From: an uncultured delta proteobacterium
GTDB lineage: Bacteria; Myxococcota_A; Polyangia; Polyangiales; Polyangiaceae
Assembly (NCBI GenBank): GCA_903892415.1
Contig: CAITIQ010000606.1
Coordinates: forward strand, 124,001-188,000
Direction: 5' to 3'
Length of the DNA: 64,000 bases
Positions 18,209-27,685 of the stretch are shown here, piece by piece. Below the pieces are notes generated by a model. That model saw only the letters and a program-made list of their open reading frames with translations. It made no database searches and was not told the origin of the DNA. The stretch's first letter is position 1; the number at the start of each line of letters is the position of its first letter. A program made the translations under genes and the position numbers.

Positions 18209-20224
18209 CTAGCCCACCACCATGCGACCGGCGATGAAGACCCCTTGCAGCGTGCTCGTTGCAACCTTCAGGTCGAGCCCAAGCGTTTGAAGTCGTTCCG
18301 TCTGCCATTCGGAGAAGCCAATCGCCAGAGGTTCCCCACGCTTTCGGGGCTTAGAGGCGGTTTCGGCGATTACGTCTCCCATCATTACGATCTTGATGCG
18401 TTCCGATACCTCCCGGGGTGAATCGTGGTGGGCTTCACAGGCTTCGATCACGGCTCCGGTGAGCCCCCAGGCTCTGGCAACCTCTGCCCCTGCCCGGGCG
18501 TGGTGTCTTGCCACTAGCGAGGCAACGTCCTCTTCATCAAGTTCGCACTCGAGCTCGCCAAGCACACGCAGGATGCGAGCTTCCCCAATGTCGTGGAGCA
18601 ATCCGCATAGGTAAGCATCCTCGAAGATGACCCCGACGCTCCGGGAGATTTCAGAGGTCGCGATCGCGGCCATAACGCTCTTGGAAAAGACTGCGCTGAC
18701 TTCTTGGTGAAAGCGACCTCCACCACCATGAGCGCGCTCGTAAACGACCTGCAATAACAGGTCACGCGCGGTCGCGAGGCCAAGTCGCACCAGCGCGCCA
18801 TGTGTTGAGACCACCCTGCTTCCCGCGCTGTAGAGGGGAGAGTTCGCGAGCGACAGGAAGCGAGCTGCAAGGGTCGGGTCACGGTCGACGAGTCGAGCTA
18901 TCCGAGGCATATCCGACTGCGGGTCGCGCGCCAGACGAAGTGCTTGGGCGGCCGCATCGGGTAGCAGGGGAAGGCCAGCCCGCTTGGTGGACATTGCCTT
19001 GAGCAACGCCGACTCGATCTCGCTAGGGGCTGCTACTCCCTTTGCCTTTCGAGGTGTAGTCGCGACGATCGTCGGCGAAGTTGGACTAGGTCTTGATGAC
19101 TGAATGCTCGGCAGCAGTGGGCTGGGCATTGCAGGGACGGCAATGCTTTCTTGCGTAGCCGGCGCCTGCGAGCCGTTCTTCGAGTCCGCTGCTGGCATGC
19201 GCGAAAGCGGAGCAGGAAGCTCAAACACGTTGGAGACTTCATCGGCCCCAAAAGCTCGTTCAACTCGATTTCGGCCACCACGCTTCGCACGATAAAGCGC
19301 GCTGTCGGCTCTCTTGTATAGCGCTTCTCTCGAGAGATCCGGGTGCTCAGGGTCGAATACGGCGTAGCCGACAGAGACTGTCAGTTTTTGCCCAAGGCTG
19401 GGAATCTCCAACGTCTCTATGTTGCCGCGGTGCCGTTCTGCCACCGCGGCTGCGATCTGCTCGTCCGCGCCCGCAACCAGCACCACGAATTCTTCACCAC
19501 CGTAGCGTCCACAGCGGTCGTTGCCGCGAGCCGCGTTCTCGATTCGTCTCGACACCTTGCGCAGAACGTCGTCACCGACATCGTGTCCAAACCGGTCGTT
19601 GATGGACTTGAAGTGGTCAACGTCGATAAACAGGATGGAGAACTTCTTCTCGCCTGTCATCGCCTCGCTGAGTAACGAGTCGAAGGACCCGCGGTTGAGC
19701 AAGCCGGTTAGTGCATCAACCTTGGACGCGCGCTTGTAGTGGTCACGTTCATTCCTGACGCGGCGCAGACGATCGCGGATGCGCTTATTGCGCAACTGCA
19801 CGCGGACTCGCGCGATGAACTCGAGTGGCCGAGCCGCAGGTAGGCAGTAGTCATCAGCGCCGGCCATTAGCCCCTGGCAGATAAGGTCATCCGATACCGG
19901 GGCCATGTTCAGAATCACTATGGGTAGGAAGCGTCCAGCTTCAGTCGCTCGAATATCACCGCATAGTTCGGTAGGGGCCCGGTCGCTCGTATCCGTGTCG
20001 AGCAGGACCAGATCCGCACCAAGGTCGCCAAGAACTGCGAATAAGCGTTCGGGACCTGAAAGCGGAACGACCTCCCAACCCTGCTCCGCAAGTTCTCGCT
20101 TGAGCTCCATGGCCGGACTTCCCTCACGTGCAACCAGCGCCACGCGTGGCGTTCGCTCGGTTTCCGGAGGGGAACTCGAGGTGACTCCAGGCACGGCCCT
20201 AGTTGAAAGGAGAGGTAGACCCAT
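18209..20224 (-). CDS. Receiver-GGDEF-HDOD signalling protein
   Basis: The 671-residue product starts at ATG 20224, with GGAG about 13 nt upstream. Residues of about 25-140 form a receiver-like domain with LVLLDTD, but the acidic pair and conserved Lys (here DYCLPAARP) are missing, so phosphorylation is doubtful. Residues of about 165-330 are a GGDEF domain with an intact YGGEEF, so diguanylate cyclase activity is plausible. After a Ser/Pro-rich linker, residues of about 420-640 are an HDOD domain (LPLLPDAAAQALRLARDP, LLHDIGEARIL). HDOD regions are usually regulatory. The protein probably couples c-di-GMP production to an HDOD-sensed input. Confidence 0.87.
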   Translation of the reverse strand: MGLPLLSTRAVPGVTSSSPPETERTPRVALVAREGSPAMELKRELAEQGWEVVPLSGPERLFAVLGDLGADLVLLDTDTSDRAPTELCGDIRATEAGRFLPIVILNMAPVSDDLICQGLMAGADDYCLPAARPLEFIARVRVQLRNKRIRDRLRRVRNERDHYKRASKVDALTGLLNRGSFDSLLSEAMTGEKKFSILFIDVDHFKSINDRFGHDVGDDVLRKVSRRIENAARGNDRCGRYGGEEFVVLVAGADEQIAAAVAERHRGNIETLEIPSLGQKLTVSVGYAVFDPEHPDLSREALYKRADSALYRAKRGGRNRVERAFGADEVSNVFELPAPLSRMPAADSKNGSQAPATQESIAVPAMPSPLLPSIQSSRPSPTSPTIVATTPRKAKGVAAPSEIESALLKAMSTKRAGLPLLPDAAAQALRLARDPQSDMPRIARLVDRDPTLAARFLSLANSPLYSAGSRVVSTHGALVRLGLATARDLLLQVVYERAHGGGGRFHQEVSAVFSKSVMAAIATSEISRSVGVIFEDAYLCGLLHDIGEARILRVLGELECELDEEDVASLVARHHARAGAEVARAWGLTGAVIEACEAHHDSPREVSERIKIVMMGDVIAETASKPRKRGEPLAIGFSEWQTERLQTLGLDLKVATSTLQGVFIAGRMVVG

Positions 20225-20346
20225 CGAACGTGCTTCTCTCCAACGACGGCCCAAACGGGCAAGACTTGAGGCTCCAATGTGTGCTGCGGTATCCCCCAAC
20301 AGGCGCGACGGTCGTTGAACCTGGATTGGTGTAGCTTTGCTTGACG

Positions 20347-23016
20347 ATGCACTACGATCCGGAACAAACGCGGCTAACAGCTGACTCGGACAGGTCCTCC
20401 AATTGGAAGCGGTGGGGGCCATACCTTGCGGAGCGGCAGTGGGCTACCGTCCGCGAGGACTACAGTGAGAACGGGGACGTGTGGTCCTACTTCCCTCACG
20501 ACCATGCCCGAAGTCGTGCCTACCGTTGGGGTGAGGATGGCCTTTTGGGCATTACAGACCGTCAGGGCCGGATGTGCTTCGCGCTGGCGCTGTGGAATGA
20601 GAATGACGCCATCCTAAAGGAGAGGCTGTTCGGCCTTACCAATGGCGAAGGGAACCATGGGGAGGACCCAAAGGAGCTCTGGTACTACCTTGATGCAACG
20701 CCGACATCTTCCTATCTCAAGGCGCTCTACAAGTATCCACACGCCGCTTTCCCTTATCAGGAATTGTTAGCAGAGAATAAGAAGCGAGGTCGCGACCAAG
20801 CCGAGTTTGAATTGCTCGATACAGGGCTGTTCCAATCCGGTCGCTACTTCGATGTCACCGTCGAGTATGCAAAGTTCGATGCTGACGACATCGGAATACT
20901 CATAACAGTAGAAAATCGTAGCAGCGAAGCAGCGCCGATACATGTTCTCCCGACGCTCTGGTTTCGCAATACCTGGAGTTGGGGAAGAAGTAGCGAAGGC
21001 TATTGGCCCAAGCCGTCGATGTGTCTCGATGAGGATCGGCGGGGCGTTGCTATCAATGCTGAGCACTCCTCACTCGGCCGGTTCACGCTGCACGCCGCCG
21101 GTTCCAGAAAGGAGAGCGTGTACTTTACTGAGAACGAGACCAATCGTGAGAGGCTGTTCGGAGCCCCGAATCCGTCTCCCTATGTCAAGGATGCGTTCCA
21201 CGAACGGGTAGTCGGCAAGAAGTCGCACGTCACCAATCCGGAGCAGAATGGCACCAAGGCAGCCATTCACTATGCGACCACTATTCCAGCCGGCGGGACT
21301 TGGAAGCTGTATCTGCGCCTCTCGGCTGATACTGGCGTCATTCACGCTGACTCTGATGAGGAACTCATCCGAGCTGTCGAAGGGATTTTAAAAGTACGTC
21401 GCGATGAGTGCGAGCTGTTTCACGAACGACGAATGCCGTTGACCGCTAGTGCCGATGAGAGGCGTGTGATTCGGCAGGCCCGCGCCGGGCTGCTCTTCTC
21501 TAGGCAGTTCTATTGGTATGTTGTTAGCCACTGGCTCGAGGGGGACCCCTCACAACCTCCCCCGCCCAAGCGGACCCGAAATCGCGATTGGAAGCATCTC
21601 TACAATCGCGACGTCATTAGCATGCCAGATAAGTGGGAGTATCCCTGGTATGCGTCGTGGGATCTTGCGTTTCATATGCTCCCGATGGCTGAGATTGACC
21701 CTGAGTTCGCGAAGGATCAGCTGATCCTCTTTCTGCGCGAATGGTATATGCAGCCGAATGGTCAGATCCCAGCGTACGAGTTTAACTTCTCGGACGTAAA
21801 TCCTCCTGTGTTTGCCTGGGCAGCATGGCGCGTGTTTAAGATGACCGCGCCGCGCGGTCATCGCGATAGGATTTTCCTCGCACGCATCTTCGCCAAGCTA
21901 ATGATCAACTTTACTTGGTGGGTAAACCGAAAAGACGATGACGATGACAATCTCTTCTCAGGGGGCTTTCTTGGGCTGGACAATATTGGAGTATTTGACC
22001 GTTCTCGACCTCTTCCGACTGGGGGGCGTTTAGCGCAGGCGGACGGGACCGCGTGGATGGGGTTCTACGCGGCTCATATGCTCTCGATAGCTTTTGAGCT
22101 TGCTGATGTGGTTGCGGTCGAGGACCTGGCGTCAAAGTTCTTCGAGCACTTCATTGGTATTGCCGATGCAATCAACAGCTTTGGCGGCACCGGACTTTGG
22201 GACGAGCAAGATGGGTTTTACTATGATCAGATAGAGTTGGGGGGACGGCGCATGCCTTTGCGCGTTCGCTCAATGGTGGGCCTGATCCCGCTGTTTACTG
22301 CGGAGGTGCTTGAAGAATCCGTTCTTGAGCGGTTTCCTGGGTTTCGCAAGCGAATGGATTGGCTCCTCGAGAATCGGAGCGAGTTGGCGAAGAATATCAC
22401 CTATATGGAGACGCCAGCCCACGAGAACGGAGGCCACCGTCTGTTAGCTATTCCAACCAAAGAGCGCTTGGTCCGCGCGCTTGCGTACGTGTTGGACGAG
22501 TCCGAGTTCTTATCCCCCTTCGGAATACGCTCGCTCTCGCTGGTGCACCTTGAGAATCCCTATGTGTTCCGCGTCGGTAATGAAGAATACAGAGTGGATT
22601 ACGCACCAGGCGACGCGGACACTGGGATGTTTGGCGGCAACTCCAATTGGCGAGGCCCTGTTTGGCTGCCACTCAACTACCTTCTAATCGAGGCCCTAGA
22701 GCGCTACGACTTCTTTTATGGGGACACTCTGAAGGTGGAGTGCCCGACTGGCTCGGGAAATTGGATGCGGTTGCGCGACGTGGCTCACGAGATCTCACGT
22801 CGGTTGTCACGGATCTTTATCCCTAATGAAGAGGGCGTGATTCCGGCGTGGGGCCAGCACGGCTCTTTCATGTCTCAGGATGCCAACTTCAAACAGTTAA
22901 TCCCCTTTCATGAGTTCTTCCACGCTGAGCGCGGCTGGGGCTGCGGCGCCGAGCATCAAACAGGATGGACGGCGCTGATAATCAACTGCATACGAAAGTG
23001 TCACAGCGGCAAGTAA
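20347..23016 (+). CDS. GH63-family glucosidase (MGH1-like)
   Basis: The 889-residue product is an (alpha/alpha)6-barrel glycoside hydrolase related to GH63. It resembles the bacterial proteins annotated as glucosidase or mannosyl-oligosaccharide-glucosidase-like. The N-terminal beta-domain includes RAYRWGEDGLLGI. The catalytic barrel has the acidic-residue segments YASWDLAFHMLPM and IPAYEFNFSDVNPP (about residues 435-485), and a C-terminal WRGPVWLPLNY. The likely substrate is an alpha-glucoside oligosaccharide, perhaps trehalose- or glucosylglycerate-like. There is no signal peptide, so it acts in the cytoplasm. ATG 20347 is preferred over the TTG at 20341. Its stop is 1 nt from the convergent acetyltransferase stop. 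Confidence 0.85.
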   Translation: MHYDPEQTRLTADSDRSSNWKRWGPYLAERQWATVREDYSENGDVWSYFPHDHARSRAYRWGEDGLLGITDRQGRMCFALALWNENDAILKERLFGLTNGEGNHGEDPKELWYYLDATPTSSYLKALYKYPHAAFPYQELLAENKKRGRDQAEFELLDTGLFQSGRYFDVTVEYAKFDADDIGILITVENRSSEAAPIHVLPTLWFRNTWSWGRSSEGYWPKPSMCLDEDRRGVAINAEHSSLGRFTLHAAGSRKESVYFTENETNRERLFGAPNPSPYVKDAFHERVVGKKSHVTNPEQNGTKAAIHYATTIPAGGTWKLYLRLSADTGVIHADSDEELIRAVEGILKVRRDECELFHERRMPLTASADERRVIRQARAGLLFSRQFYWYVVSHWLEGDPSQPPPPKRTRNRDWKHLYNRDVISMPDKWEYPWYASWDLAFHMLPMAEIDPEFAKDQLILFLREWYMQPNGQIPAYEFNFSDVNPPVFAWAAWRVFKMTAPRGHRDRIFLARIFAKLMINFTWWVNRKDDDDDNLFSGGFLGLDNIGVFDRSRPLPTGGRLAQADGTAWMGFYAAHMLSIAFELADVVAVEDLASKFFEHFIGIADAINSFGGTGLWDEQDGFYYDQIELGGRRMPLRVRSMVGLIPLFTAEVLEESVLERFPGFRKRMDWLLENRSELAKNITYMETPAHENGGHRLLAIPTKERLVRALAYVLDESEFLSPFGIRSLSLVHLENPYVFRVGNEEYRVDYAPGDADTGMFGGNSNWRGPVWLPLNYLLIEALERYDFFYGDTLKVECPTGSGNWMRLRDVAHEISRRLSRIFIPNEEGVIPAWGQHGSFMSQDANFKQLIPFHEFFHAERGWGCGAEHQTGWTALIINCIRKCHSGK

Positions 23017-23017
23017 G

Positions 23018-24154
23018 TCAGAGTGTCTTCTTGTAGACGCGGTACTTCTTGTACACCTTCGCTCCCATCGACTTGATACCAAGGTTGATGGGGGCGTCGT
23101 CTTCGCGAGTCCAGCTACACTCGCTCCACTCATAGCCTTTCGCCGCGCCACGCTTAGCAACCTCACAATACATTGCTGAGGCGAGCCCGCCGTAGCGCTT
23201 AATGTTCTTGCGAGCTTCTCCGCGAATGCCCAGCAAGATAAGGCGAGTGGAAACTGGGTGCTTTACCTTCGCTCGATAGAGCAGCTTGGCCCAGTTGAAC
23301 GGGAAGAGTTTGCCCTTCAGGTCCTTAATAACCTCGTTGAGGTTTGGAACCATGATGCACATACCAGCAGCAACCCCGTCAATCTCGGCCATGAAGGCGA
23401 TGTCCGGATCGATAACCAGTTTCATCTCCTCGACCATCTTGTCCACCTCCGGACGGGTTGCCGGAACGAAGCCCCATTTCCCGGCCCAGGCGTCGTTGTA
23501 GATCTCGACGATTGTGCGGATATCCGAGTCGAAGTTCTTCATGTTGACAGAGCGCAATCGCACCTCGGGAAGGTTCTTCACCGTCTCCCACGCTCGAAGC
23601 GTGCGCTCATTGAAGGGGGTATCTCGATGGTAGTACCAACACCAAAGGTCCTTCTCCTTGGTGTATCCGCAGGCCTCGGCAAGAGCACCTTGGTACTTTC
23701 GCGAGTGCGCCATCATGAGAACGGGCGGGTGCTCAAACCCTTCGACGAGCACACCAATTTCATCATTGGCGTAAAGCGAGAGCGGCCCCATGGAGTGCTT
23801 CATGCCTTTGCCCAGCAGCCACCCTTCGGCGGCCTTGAGCAGGGCTTGAGCAACTTCAGGATCATCAATCGTGTCAAAGAAGCCGAAGAACCCTGTGTCA
23901 TCCTTCCACAGCCGCAGGTGTTCTCGATCGACGGTTGCTGAGGTGCGGCCGACGAGTTTGCCATCTTTCCAAGCGGTGAAGAGCGCAACCTCACCCCGTT
24001 GGAAGAAGGGGTTCTTCTTTGGAGATAGTCGGCCCCTAATGTCGAAGTCGAGCGGCGGGACCCAACTCGCGTCTCCCTCGAAGACTACATGTGCGGCCTG
24101 AATGAAATCTTTGAGGTCCACGCCAGGCGTATGCGAGCGAATCTCGATAGGCAT
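23018..24154 (-). CDS. GNAT-fold N-acyltransferase-like protein
   Basis: The 378-residue product is cytoplasmic and fits the larger GNAT-like family often annotated only as N-acetyltransferase or hypothetical. The N-terminal half has FFGFFDTIDDPEVAQALLKAAEGWLL; the C-terminal half has a second GNAT-like unit (about residues 200-378). No clear Q/RxxGxG/A acetyl-CoA loop was found, so activity is unproven. It is the most downstream gene of a leftward run of six, 36 bp beyond the Ser/Thr kinase gene. Confidence 0.6.
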   Translation of the reverse strand: MPIEIRSHTPGVDLKDFIQAAHVVFEGDASWVPPLDFDIRGRLSPKKNPFFQRGEVALFTAWKDGKLVGRTSATVDREHLRLWKDDTGFFGFFDTIDDPEVAQALLKAAEGWLLGKGMKHSMGPLSLYANDEIGVLVEGFEHPPVLMMAHSRKYQGALAEACGYTKEKDLWCWYYHRDTPFNERTLRAWETVKNLPEVRLRSVNMKNFDSDIRTIVEIYNDAWAGKWGFVPATRPEVDKMVEEMKLVIDPDIAFMAEIDGVAAGMCIMVPNLNEVIKDLKGKLFPFNWAKLLYRAKVKHPVSTRLILLGIRGEARKNIKRYGGLASAMYCEVAKRGAAKGYEWSECSWTREDDAPINLGIKSMGAKVYKKYRVYKKTL

Positions 24155-24190
24155 GCGGCCTTTTACTCCGAGAGGCAGCGCTTCGCGAGT

Positions 24191-26053
24191 TCATTGCGCG
24201 AGGCGCAGGATCGCGTCGAAAACGTTGCGCATGGTCCAAGCCGCGTCGGTAGGGGCCTGCCCCGAAGACTCAGCGAGCGCTCGTTCCAGCATGCGCATCG
24301 TTCCAGCCAGGCTCGGATCACCCTTGTTTTCCTCGATGATATTGGCCGCCGTCTCCTGATAGGTAGAGGCGCACAAGGCGTGCTGGTGTTGATTGAAGGC
24401 CGGCGCACCAACCTGGATTGCGGCGATGATCTTCCGTTGTATTTCTGGGGTGGTATGCCGAGGAGTGGCGCTGAGCAAAGGCGCTGCAAAGCGGGGGGGG
24501 ACCGCCAAGGTGGCGCCAGTGGCTGTGATGGCGCCCATGCTCAGAATATCCAGGAATGGTTCGAGTAGAGCCGTTGCCTCCCTGCCACCTCCGCGTTGGA
24601 TTGCAGTTGTGGAGCTTTGGTCGAGCGAGCGTGCGAGCTCCTGGTGCCGACCTTCAGCGGTTAGCCGCTTGGAGAGTTCCCCCGCGAAAGCCAAGAGGTA
24701 GTCCCCCCAACACTCTGCGTGAGAAGGTCCACGGCGCGGCTCCGCAATGGCAAGGAGAGTTACGGTCGCGTCATAAGCCAACTCCCCGCGAAGGACGACT
24801 TGCCCCGACTGCAGCAGGTCATCAAACGCGTAACGGAGGTCCCACGCTGCTTCAGTCGCGGTCGCGCGCTTTGTTGCCCTGGTCAAGGCTGCCCGAAGCC
24901 GTGCGCTCACGGCTATTGAAGGTGCTGACGCAACCACGGACTCAGCAACTTGCCGATAGATGTCGAAGCAGCCCTTTTTGTCACCAACGTTGTACCGAGG
25001 AGCACCTGCCAGTATGGCCTCTCGCAGTCGCAGTGCGATGGTTGGTGCCAGCACTGCAGTTGGCCCGCTCTGAGAGCCTCGCGCCGCGCTCGCGGGAACC
25101 GGCCCATCCTTGGTTACTGCTGCCAACGCGGCAATGACCTCCCGCGCGGTGCTGATCCGATGCTCCCGATTCTTTGCGAGTAGCCGGTGGACTACCTCAT
25201 TGAGCCCAGCGAGAAGACCTGCACCACCGAGCGACGGGAGTGCCGATTCCTCAGGTTGAACTAGCGGTGGGGCTTCATGGAGATGCTGTCGAGTCAGTTC
25301 TGGGATGGTCGTAGCTTGGAATGGTGGATGGCCTGTCAGCATCTCGAACAGCACTACACCGAGCGAGTACAAGTCAGAGCGACCATCGAGTTCGCCGCCG
25401 GTGAGTTGCTCGGGCGACATGTAGAGGGGCGTTCCAACTGTAACCCCGAAGCTGGTGAGTCGATCTCCGTCCCGAAGTCTTGCCACTCCAAAGTCGAGTA
25501 TCTTGGCGACGTCGGATTCATCATCCTCTTGAACCAAGACCACGTTCTCCGGTTTCAGGTCTCGGTGCACCACCCCTCGTTCGTGGGCGTGAGCCAGTGC
25601 CCGACAAATTTGCTCGGCAATTCGTATCGCGCGAGTTGGCTCAAGTTTACGAGACCGCGTGATGACGTCGTAGAGAGACGAGCCCTCGAGGTACTCCATT
25701 ACGAGGTAGGGCAGTGAGCCAGCCTCTTCGGCGAAGTCGATAACCCGCACGATGTTGCGACTCGAGAGACAGCTTGCGACCTCTGCCTCACGAACGAATC
25801 GTGCTTGCATCTGCGGGTCGTAGGCAAAGTCTCCCCATACGACTTTGACCGCAAAGACGCAGGAGATTCTCGTGTGGGCGGCTCGATACACCTGGCCCAT
25901 TCCGCCAGCTCCGATGCGTTCGAGGATTCTGTAGCGCGAGCCTAGAACGCGCCCCACGAGCGGGTCGGTGATGGCTGCTGAAAGCGGTAGGTTGTCGCGC
26001 GGACATACCCGCGCAAAACGGAACGCGGCACCGCATTGTTCGCAGTACTTCAC
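24191..26053 (-). CDS. Ser/Thr protein kinase with zinc-ribbon-like N-terminus and duplicated C-terminal module
   Basis: The 620-residue product starts at GTG 26053. It opens with CEQCGAAFRFARVCPRD, a zinc-ribbon-like cysteine arrangement. The kinase domain (about residues 40-310) is complete: loop GAGGMGQVY (48-56), FAVK, HRDLKPEN (163-170), DFG (187-189), MSPEQ. Two related modules of about 75 residues follow at 341-415 and 539-617. Both run AI..GAPxxN...C...Y, then end in AAW.(M/L)R..FD. No membrane segment is seen, so it is probably cytoplasmic. It follows the VgrG-DUF2169 pair on the same strand with a 42-bp gap, which suggests a link to that unit. Confidence 0.87.
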   Translation of the reverse strand: MKYCEQCGAAFRFARVCPRDNLPLSAAITDPLVGRVLGSRYRILERIGAGGMGQVYRAAHTRISCVFAVKVVWGDFAYDPQMQARFVREAEVASCLSSRNIVRVIDFAEEAGSLPYLVMEYLEGSSLYDVITRSRKLEPTRAIRIAEQICRALAHAHERGVVHRDLKPENVVLVQEDDESDVAKILDFGVARLRDGDRLTSFGVTVGTPLYMSPEQLTGGELDGRSDLYSLGVVLFEMLTGHPPFQATTIPELTRQHLHEAPPLVQPEESALPSLGGAGLLAGLNEVVHRLLAKNREHRISTAREVIAALAAVTKDGPVPASAARGSQSGPTAVLAPTIALRLREAILAGAPRYNVGDKKGCFDIYRQVAESVVASAPSIAVSARLRAALTRATKRATATEAAWDLRYAFDDLLQSGQVVLRGELAYDATVTLLAIAEPRRGPSHAECWGDYLLAFAGELSKRLTAEGRHQELARSLDQSSTTAIQRGGGREATALLEPFLDILSMGAITATGATLAVPPRFAAPLLSATPRHTTPEIQRKIIAAIQVGAPAFNQHQHALCASTYQETAANIIEENKGDPSLAGTMRMLERALAESSGQAPTDAAWTMRNVFDAILRLAQ

Positions 26054-26095
26054 GCGCCTATCGTACGCGTCGAGGTCCGCTCTGCGCGCGACTCA

Positions 26096-27685
26096 TCAAC
26101 GCTTTATTTTCTTGTAGAGGTGCTTGGAGAGGTCGGCCTTTGGAGCTGCAGGAGGGGGAGCTGCCTTTGGAGCAACCGGCGCCGGCGGATCTTCTCGCCA
26201 AAGCGGACCCGCTTTGGGAACCGGCTGTTTTGGCGGCGCAGGCTCTTCGGAACGGCTTATGACGGGGAGTGGCTGCTCCAGCTTCGGTGGGAGGTCCAAC
26301 GGTGCATCCTCAGGCTTCGCAGGGCCGTCCGGTAAGTTGACTGTCGCACCGAGTGGATCAGCGGGCTCATTGAGGTCGATGGCAGGAGGAGCTGACGTGG
26401 CCGAGGGCCGTGCCCACGGCGAGCCCGGGGGAGCCTCCGCCGATCGGGTTGACCGTTGGCGAGTTCTCGCGGCAAACGGTAGTGACTGCGGCGCAGCCTC
26501 AAGCTCTACGACGACCGTGGAGGAGAACTTCTGTTCTTGCGGAATCACTGCCGTCGGAGGTGGTTCCGAATGTCGCTTGAGGTCTGCGATCGAACCGAAC
26601 TGTCCACCTCCCTGTGGCTCAAGAATCTCGGTTCCCTGAAACGTCCTCGGCCGGTTGATAGCGTTGTCATCAACTCCACCCGTCGGATCCAGGCGATCAG
26701 GGAAGACAAACGGAATGCCGAGCGGATGAATTGCCCCGGCTACGACGGATTGGTCCCAATCGCGACGGTCGAAAGGCGTATTGGTTCGAAACAGGAACTC
26801 ACAGCTCTGCGACGCTGCGGATATGAAAACTGTGTCGAGGCGAAGGCTAAGGAGCCGCCGTTCTCCGCGCGGCAGCGCCAACATCGCGGCTGCTTGATAG
26901 TAGGGCACCACCAAGCGCATGGTTTCGAGTTCAGCGTTCATCCTGTGTAGGAGCACAACGTCCCCGCCCCAGATGTCGCCGGTCCACTGATCCGACGGGC
27001 CAGCCTGAAAAAAGCTCTGGTCGAACCCTTGCGGTAACTCAATCCAGGAGAGTCCGTGGGCGTCAGCGTGACTCAGCGCTCCTCTGCGTGCTCGTCGTAA
27101 CGGCCAAACGCTGGCTATTGGGCCAAACCCCGCTGGATACTCGGTCCACTTGCCGTCGGCCGGGGAGAAGTTGGGGAACTTAACCATTCGATCGGCTCCA
27201 ACCTCCTCACCGACTCCAACAGGATTGCTGCGGTTCGTCATGCCACCAAAGCTGCGCTCATAGACGATTGGCATCTGAGTGAACGGTGCCGGATCGGGTT
27301 GGGTACCTGGTGCGCCCCGGCGATCCCCAGTGACCTTCAGCGACTTTGACAGAACGGGATGCCCCGCGCGGAGCAGCTCCAAGCCTACTGTCATCTCACT
27401 CACCGCCTGCTCGCCTAATGCGTGAGCGACCCCTGTAACCAGCACCTCGGCGCTTGGTACAAACAGGGCAATATCGCTCGCGTGTTCGAGGCTCCCTAGC
27501 GGGTTGTCGCGCACAGTGCGCTCGTCATTCACGATGAAGGGCTTACTTCGCAGAGTCACCTCGCCCGTTTCAGGATCGAAGGTGCCAGCTGCCTTCACAA
27601 TCACGGTGAGGTGGCCACGCCCACCAAAAGTGAAGCCACGCGCACACACAGAGGCTGCGCCAAATGCTTGGGTACGAAGTGTCAT
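26096..27685 (-). CDS. DUF2169 family protein associated with VgrG
   Basis: The 529-residue product has a DUF2169 domain over about residues 10-320 (HLTVIVKAAGTFD, YERSFGGMT, WPLRRARRG, FFQAGPSDQW, LETMRLVVPYYQ). A Pro/Ala-rich C-terminal tail ends in basic residues. DUF2169 proteins are encoded beside VgrG and PAAR genes and are thought to help load or adapt type VI secretion effectors onto VgrG. The ATG overlaps the vgrG stop (27682-27685), so translation is coupled. No PAAR domain or recognisable toxin was seen next to it. Confidence 0.82.
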   Translation of the reverse strand: MTLRTQAFGAASVCARGFTFGGRGHLTVIVKAAGTFDPETGEVTLRSKPFIVNDERTVRDNPLGSLEHASDIALFVPSAEVLVTGVAHALGEQAVSEMTVGLELLRAGHPVLSKSLKVTGDRRGAPGTQPDPAPFTQMPIVYERSFGGMTNRSNPVGVGEEVGADRMVKFPNFSPADGKWTEYPAGFGPIASVWPLRRARRGALSHADAHGLSWIELPQGFDQSFFQAGPSDQWTGDIWGGDVVLLHRMNAELETMRLVVPYYQAAAMLALPRGERRLLSLRLDTVFISAASQSCEFLFRTNTPFDRRDWDQSVVAGAIHPLGIPFVFPDRLDPTGGVDDNAINRPRTFQGTEILEPQGGGQFGSIADLKRHSEPPPTAVIPQEQKFSSTVVVELEAAPQSLPFAARTRQRSTRSAEAPPGSPWARPSATSAPPAIDLNEPADPLGATVNLPDGPAKPEDAPLDLPPKLEQPLPVISRSEEPAPPKQPVPKAGPLWREDPPAPVAPKAAPPPAAPKADLSKHLYKKIKR

